DNA of 64,000 nt from Bacillus sp. DNRA2 (GTDB lineage Bacteria > Bacillota > Bacilli > Bacillales > Cytobacillaceae): the NCBI RefSeq assembly GCF_012843265.1, contig NZ_JABAIT010000004.1, forward strand, positions 62,001-126,000, read 5' to 3'. Made by a program: the position numbers and the translations under genes. The notes under the pieces were generated by a model that saw nothing but the letters and a program-made list of their open reading frames with translations, was not told the origin of the DNA and did no database searches. Below are positions 60,916 to 64,000 of the stretch, piece by piece. Position 1 is the stretch's first letter. The number at the start of each line of letters is the position of its first letter.

Positions 60916-61473
60916 TTAATGAATATGTTTGAATTTGTTTTTTTTCTCCTTCGAACCGGATAGCTCTCGCGCTTTTTGACTTGATATCTTCTGTTCAATG
61001 TTATCATGTGTTTTTATGTAATTCATAATCATTACATAAGCAACTGAACCACCGATGATGAGCCCTCCGAGCACTCCAATAATCGTAAAGAGCGGCTCGA
61101 GATTCCATCTTTCGTCAGCGTAGCTTCCTAGCTTGAAACTACCAAAAATAGTGATACCTAGCATAATGCAGATGATGATATTAAAGGATAACATTTTGAT
61201 TAGAAATATCGTGAACTTATGCCAGTCGGTTTCTTTTTTTGACTTCTCGGAGAATATATAGTTTGAAATTTCATCTTTTAGATCATCGGAAACGTCATTA
61301 TCGATAAGAAAATCACTGATATATTCTGCATTCGTTTTATTAGAGTTTTTTAAAATATAGGCTGTTTTTTCAATATTTCCTCTTGAATAAAAGACGTAAA
61401 TCCATTTTTCTTCGATATCTAATTCGAGCTTCTCTGTTAAAGCGCCAAATGTTTTTGAGAATTCATGCTTCAT
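60916..61473 (-). CDS. AtpI/AtpZ-like membrane protein with extra N-terminal domain
   Basis: 185 residues. The N-terminal 85 residues are a soluble helical part I do not recognise. Two membrane helices follow (about 88-112 and 128-151) joined by GSFKLGSYADERWNLEPLFTIIGVLGG, which resembles the AtpZ/AtpI hairpin (compare LDRRFGTSPWFTLIG). AtpI-type proteins help assemble the c ring. The start overlaps the b-like gene by four bases. Third and last gene of the orphan F0 operon. The family call is moderate. Confidence 0.55.
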   Translation of the reverse strand: MKHEFSKTFGALTEKLELDIEEKWIYVFYSRGNIEKTAYILKNSNKTNAEYISDFLIDNDVSDDLKDEISNYIFSEKSKKETDWHKFTIFLIKMLSFNIIICIMLGITIFGSFKLGSYADERWNLEPLFTIIGVLGGLIIGGSVAYVMIMNYIKTHDNIEQKISSQKARELSGSKEKKNKFKHIH

Positions 61474-61841
61474 CCGACATCACGCTGCCGATCTGTAGGA
61501 AGGCTATTATAAGCTTGAGAAATAATCATATTTGCCTCCTCTTTCGCCATTTTTATAATGGCTTGCGCTTCTTTTTGACTTTGTTTAATAATTTCTTTTG
61601 CTTCAACTTTTGTCTGTTGTAGAAGTGCTTCTTGCTCCTTGGCGTACATTTCCCCCTCAGACTTAAAGTTTTCTGCCAACATAAGCTGTTTTTCTATCGT
61701 TAACTTTCGATTCTCTAAAACAGCAACAAGGTTTGGTAACACATATTTTCTAAGCAATAAAAATAAGCCGGTGAAAAGCGCTGCTTGATAAATCATCGTT
61801 CCTAAGGCAACGTGCATTCCGAAAATTGTAAAATCCCCCAT
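61470..61841 (-). CDS. atpF-like: Short ATP-synthase subunit b-like protein
   Basis: 123 residues against about 160-170 for a normal b subunit. One membrane helix (about 14-31: IYQAALFTGLFLLLRKYV), then PNLVAVLENRKLTIEKQLMLAENFKSEGE and a long charged helix (EAKEIIKQSQKEAQAIIKMAKEEANMII) as in subunit b. The C-terminal part that holds delta/F1 is missing. AAGGATTGAA lies before the ATG. It follows the subunit a gene by 15 bases, where atpE would normally be. Confidence 0.8.
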   Translation of the reverse strand: MGDFTIFGMHVALGTMIYQAALFTGLFLLLRKYVLPNLVAVLENRKLTIEKQLMLAENFKSEGEMYAKEQEALLQQTKVEAKEIIKQSQKEAQAIIKMAKEEANMIISQAYNSLPTDRQRDVG

Positions 61842-61856
61842 TTAGATTCAATCCTT

Positions 61857-62612
<756 letters not shown>

Positions 62613-62786
62613 TCAGTAAGTGGCAGTTGTAGAAATATGAAAATTTTGTCTTATCTGGTTTTATTATATTATATTGATAAAGTGTTTCTGGGGGTTGATT
62701 GTGTCATATTTTTGAATTTTCAGTATTTTTTCATAATCATATTTATTAATAAATTAATATATTTAATGGGTATTAACTTTATAATA

Positions 62787-62973
62787 ATGGCTGTGTTAAA
62801 CAAGAAAGTTGATTTCCGCTCCAGGCACTTCGCGCACCTTAGGGGCTAGTTGGGAGCCTCCTCGGCGCATTCGCGCCTGTGGGATCTCCCATACCAGCTA
62901 CTCCCGCAGGAGTCTCGTGCCTTCCGCTCCAATCAACTTGCGAGAAATCAACACTAAGCATTAACACAGCCAT
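62787..62973. repeat. Dispersed repeat element with terminal inverted repeats
   Basis: Outer inverted repeats ATGGCTGTGTTAA / TTAACACAGCCAT (13 of 13), inner AAGTTGATT (62806-62814) / AATCAACTT (62931-62939), and a GC-rich middle (ggggctagttgggagcctcc ... ctcccgcaggagtctcg) quite unlike the AT-rich surroundings. It resembles a MITE-like repeat familiar from Bacillus intergenic regions. No coding capacity. The rest of 62583-63011 holds only AT-rich sequence. Confidence 0.7.
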
Positions 62974-62983
62974 AATAATAAAA

Positions 62984-63010
62984 AAAGAACGGGCACGCCC
63001 GTTCTTTTTG
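62984..63010. terminator. Terminator of the symporter gene
   Basis: AAAAGAACGGGC / GCCCGTTCTTTT hairpin, T-rich on either strand; ends the minus-strand symporter gene. Confidence 0.85.
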
Positions 63011-63011
63011 T

Positions 63012-64000
63012 TTAGATCACTTGTTGCTCTCCAATTACTTTTGATTCAGGTGCCACTTCAAGAGGATTAAATTCATTCTCCATTTTTGATACAACAACGG
63101 TTGCTACACCATTACCGATTAGGTTAGTGATGGCTCTGGCTTCTGACATAAAGCGGTCAACCCCAAGTAGAAGAGCGATTCCTTCAACTGGAATCATCGG
63201 GAAGGCTGCTAACGTTGCGGCAAGGGTAATAAAGCCTGAGCCGGTAACACCTGCTGCTCCTTTTGATGTAAGCATTAAGATTCCGAGTAGAGTAATTTCT
63301 TGGACCAAGGTTAAATCAACGCCATAAGCCTGGGCGATGAAAATAGCAGCCATCGATAAGTATATTGCGGTGCCATCAAGATTAAAAGAGTAGCCAGTAG
63401 GTACAACCAAGCCAACTACAGATTTTGAACAGCCGTATTTTTCAAGGCGTTCCATCATCCGTGGTAAGGCTGATTCTGATGAAGAAGTTCCAAGTACAAG
63501 TAGGATTTCCTCTTTAATATATGCGATAAATTTAAAGATATTGAAACGGTAGAATTTAGCAATTGTACCAAGGATAAGGACGATGAACAGAAACATTGTT
63601 ATATAAACAGAGCCCATTAACTTGCCTAAAGATACAAGCGAACCAAGACCGAATTTGCCAATTGTATAGGCCATTGCTCCAGATGCTGCAATTGGCGAAA
63701 CCTTCATAATCATATTTACGACACCGAAAAAGACATCAGCAAGCTTTTCGAATAAAGTGACGACAGGCTTACCTTTTTCCCCCATTGCCGCAAGGGATAA
63801 ACCGAAAAGAACCGCAAAAAAGAGGATAGGCAATAATTCGCCCTTTGCCATTGCGGCAATGATATTATCAGGAATGATACCGGAAATGAATTCGATTGCT
63901 CCGTGGCTAGTTTCTTTTGCTGCTTCTGTAAACTGACTCACATCCCCACCTTGAACATTATCAGTGTTAAATCCCTTTCCTGGCTGAATTAAGTTTACAA
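63012..64000 (-). CDS. Dicarboxylate/glutamate:cation symporter (GltP/DctA family), 5' end missing
   Basis: The frame stays open to the window edge: before the in-frame GTG at 63941 the codons read [20 protein letters not shown], which fits the family, so the gene starts beyond 64000. Visible motifs are [15 protein letters not shown] (the serine-rich hairpin), [15 protein letters not shown] (substrate site), [13 protein letters not shown] and [21 protein letters not shown]. It takes up glutamate, aspartate or C4-dicarboxylates with protons or sodium. About 329 residues are visible of roughly 420. Confidence 0.92.
   Translation of the reverse strand, partial: VNLIQPGKGFNTDNVQGGDVSQFTEAAKETSHGAIEFISGIIPDNIIAAMAKGELLPILFFAVLFGLSLAAMGEKGKPVVTLFEKLADVFFGVVNMIMKVSPIAASGAMAYTIGKFGLGSLVSLGKLMGSVYITMFLFIVLILGTIAKFYRFNIFKFIAYIKEEILLVLGTSSSESALPRMMERLEKYGCSKSVVGLVVPTGYSFNLDGTAIYLSMAAIFIAQAYGVDLTLVQEITLLGILMLTSKGAAGVTGSGFITLAATLAAFPMIPVEGIALLLGVDRFMSEARAITNLIGNGVATVVVSKMENEFNPLEVAPESKVIGEQQVI

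Noticed and set aside
61842-61856. Hidden atpE (subunit c) in the orphan F0 cluster
   Set aside because: Only 15 bases lie between the a and b genes, and no c-like hairpin protein is found in flanking frames.
63012-63941. Complete symporter gene starting at GTG 63941
   Set aside because: The frame continues with family-like sequence to the window edge, so the GTG is internal and the gene is truncated by the window.

Overview
The window is a chromosomal segment of a low-GC, spore-forming Gram-positive bacterium of the Bacillaceae. Evidence for this: an alpha/beta-type small acid-soluble spore protein, TnrA with TGTNA-N7-TNACA boxes, GGAGG ribosome binding sites with frequent TTG/GTG starts, a YisL protein, and a cobalamin gene order (cbiW-H60-X-J-C-D-ET-L-F-G) like the one known from Bacillus (Priestia) megaterium. 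I see no phage, plasmid, transposase, rRNA, tRNA or CRISPR array.

Layout. 1-1.85 kb: a formate/nitrite-type channel behind an FNR-type box, followed by two tandem DUF3147 membrane proteins. 1.85-23.4 kb: the anaerobic (early cobalt insertion) vitamin B12 pathway in two transcription units. Each unit is preceded by the same block of palindrome, promoter, cobalamin riboswitch and terminator. Unit 1 (cbiW to cbiG) takes up cobalt and builds the corrin ring. Unit 2 (cbiA, cbiP, cobT, cobA, cobO, cobD, cobU, cobS, cobC, cbiZ, cbiB, pduX) does amidation, adenosylation, aminopropanol linker supply, nucleotide loop assembly and salvage. 23.4-30 kb: a repeat-filled spacer, a small oxidase-like membrane protein, a dipeptidase, a large TPR plus P-loop (dynamin-like) protein and an exported DUF5667 protein. 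30-33 kb: TnrA and an amino-acid ABC importer. 33-38.6 kb: two paralogous wall-anchored surface proteins, one carrying about 175 uninterrupted Asp-Ala dipeptides, and a predicted (alpha/alpha)6-toroid protein.

38.7-46.3 kb: metabolic genes (ketopantoate reductase family, CaiB-type CoA transferase, a bis-histidine membrane protein, a ThrE-type exporter split in two, the 5-oxoprolinase operon pxpBCA). 46.3-52 kb: an odd transcribed-looking spacer, then an exported protein, ABC transporter and two-component system, and YisL. 52-55.9 kb: an asymmetric heterodimeric ABC exporter. 56-59.4 kb (minus strand): a NERD protein, a SASP, a DnaQ-like exonuclease and a DUF294 nucleotidyltransferase-like protein. 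59.4-64 kb (minus strand): amtB without a visible glnK, an orphan F0 ATP-synthase cluster (subunit a, a short b-like subunit, an AtpI/AtpZ-like protein; no c ring and no F1), a repeat element, and a truncated dicarboxylate/glutamate symporter at the edge.

The most noteworthy items are the orphan F0 cluster, the (Asp-Ala)175 stalk protein and its paralogue with matched promoters and operator-like palindromes, the duplicated riboswitch block, the dynamin-like TPR protein, a candidate structured leader between tnrA and the ABC importer, the unexplained 46.5-46.95 kb transcription unit, and several intergenic families of short inverted motifs. Functions are assigned by reading the sequences; no database search was run.
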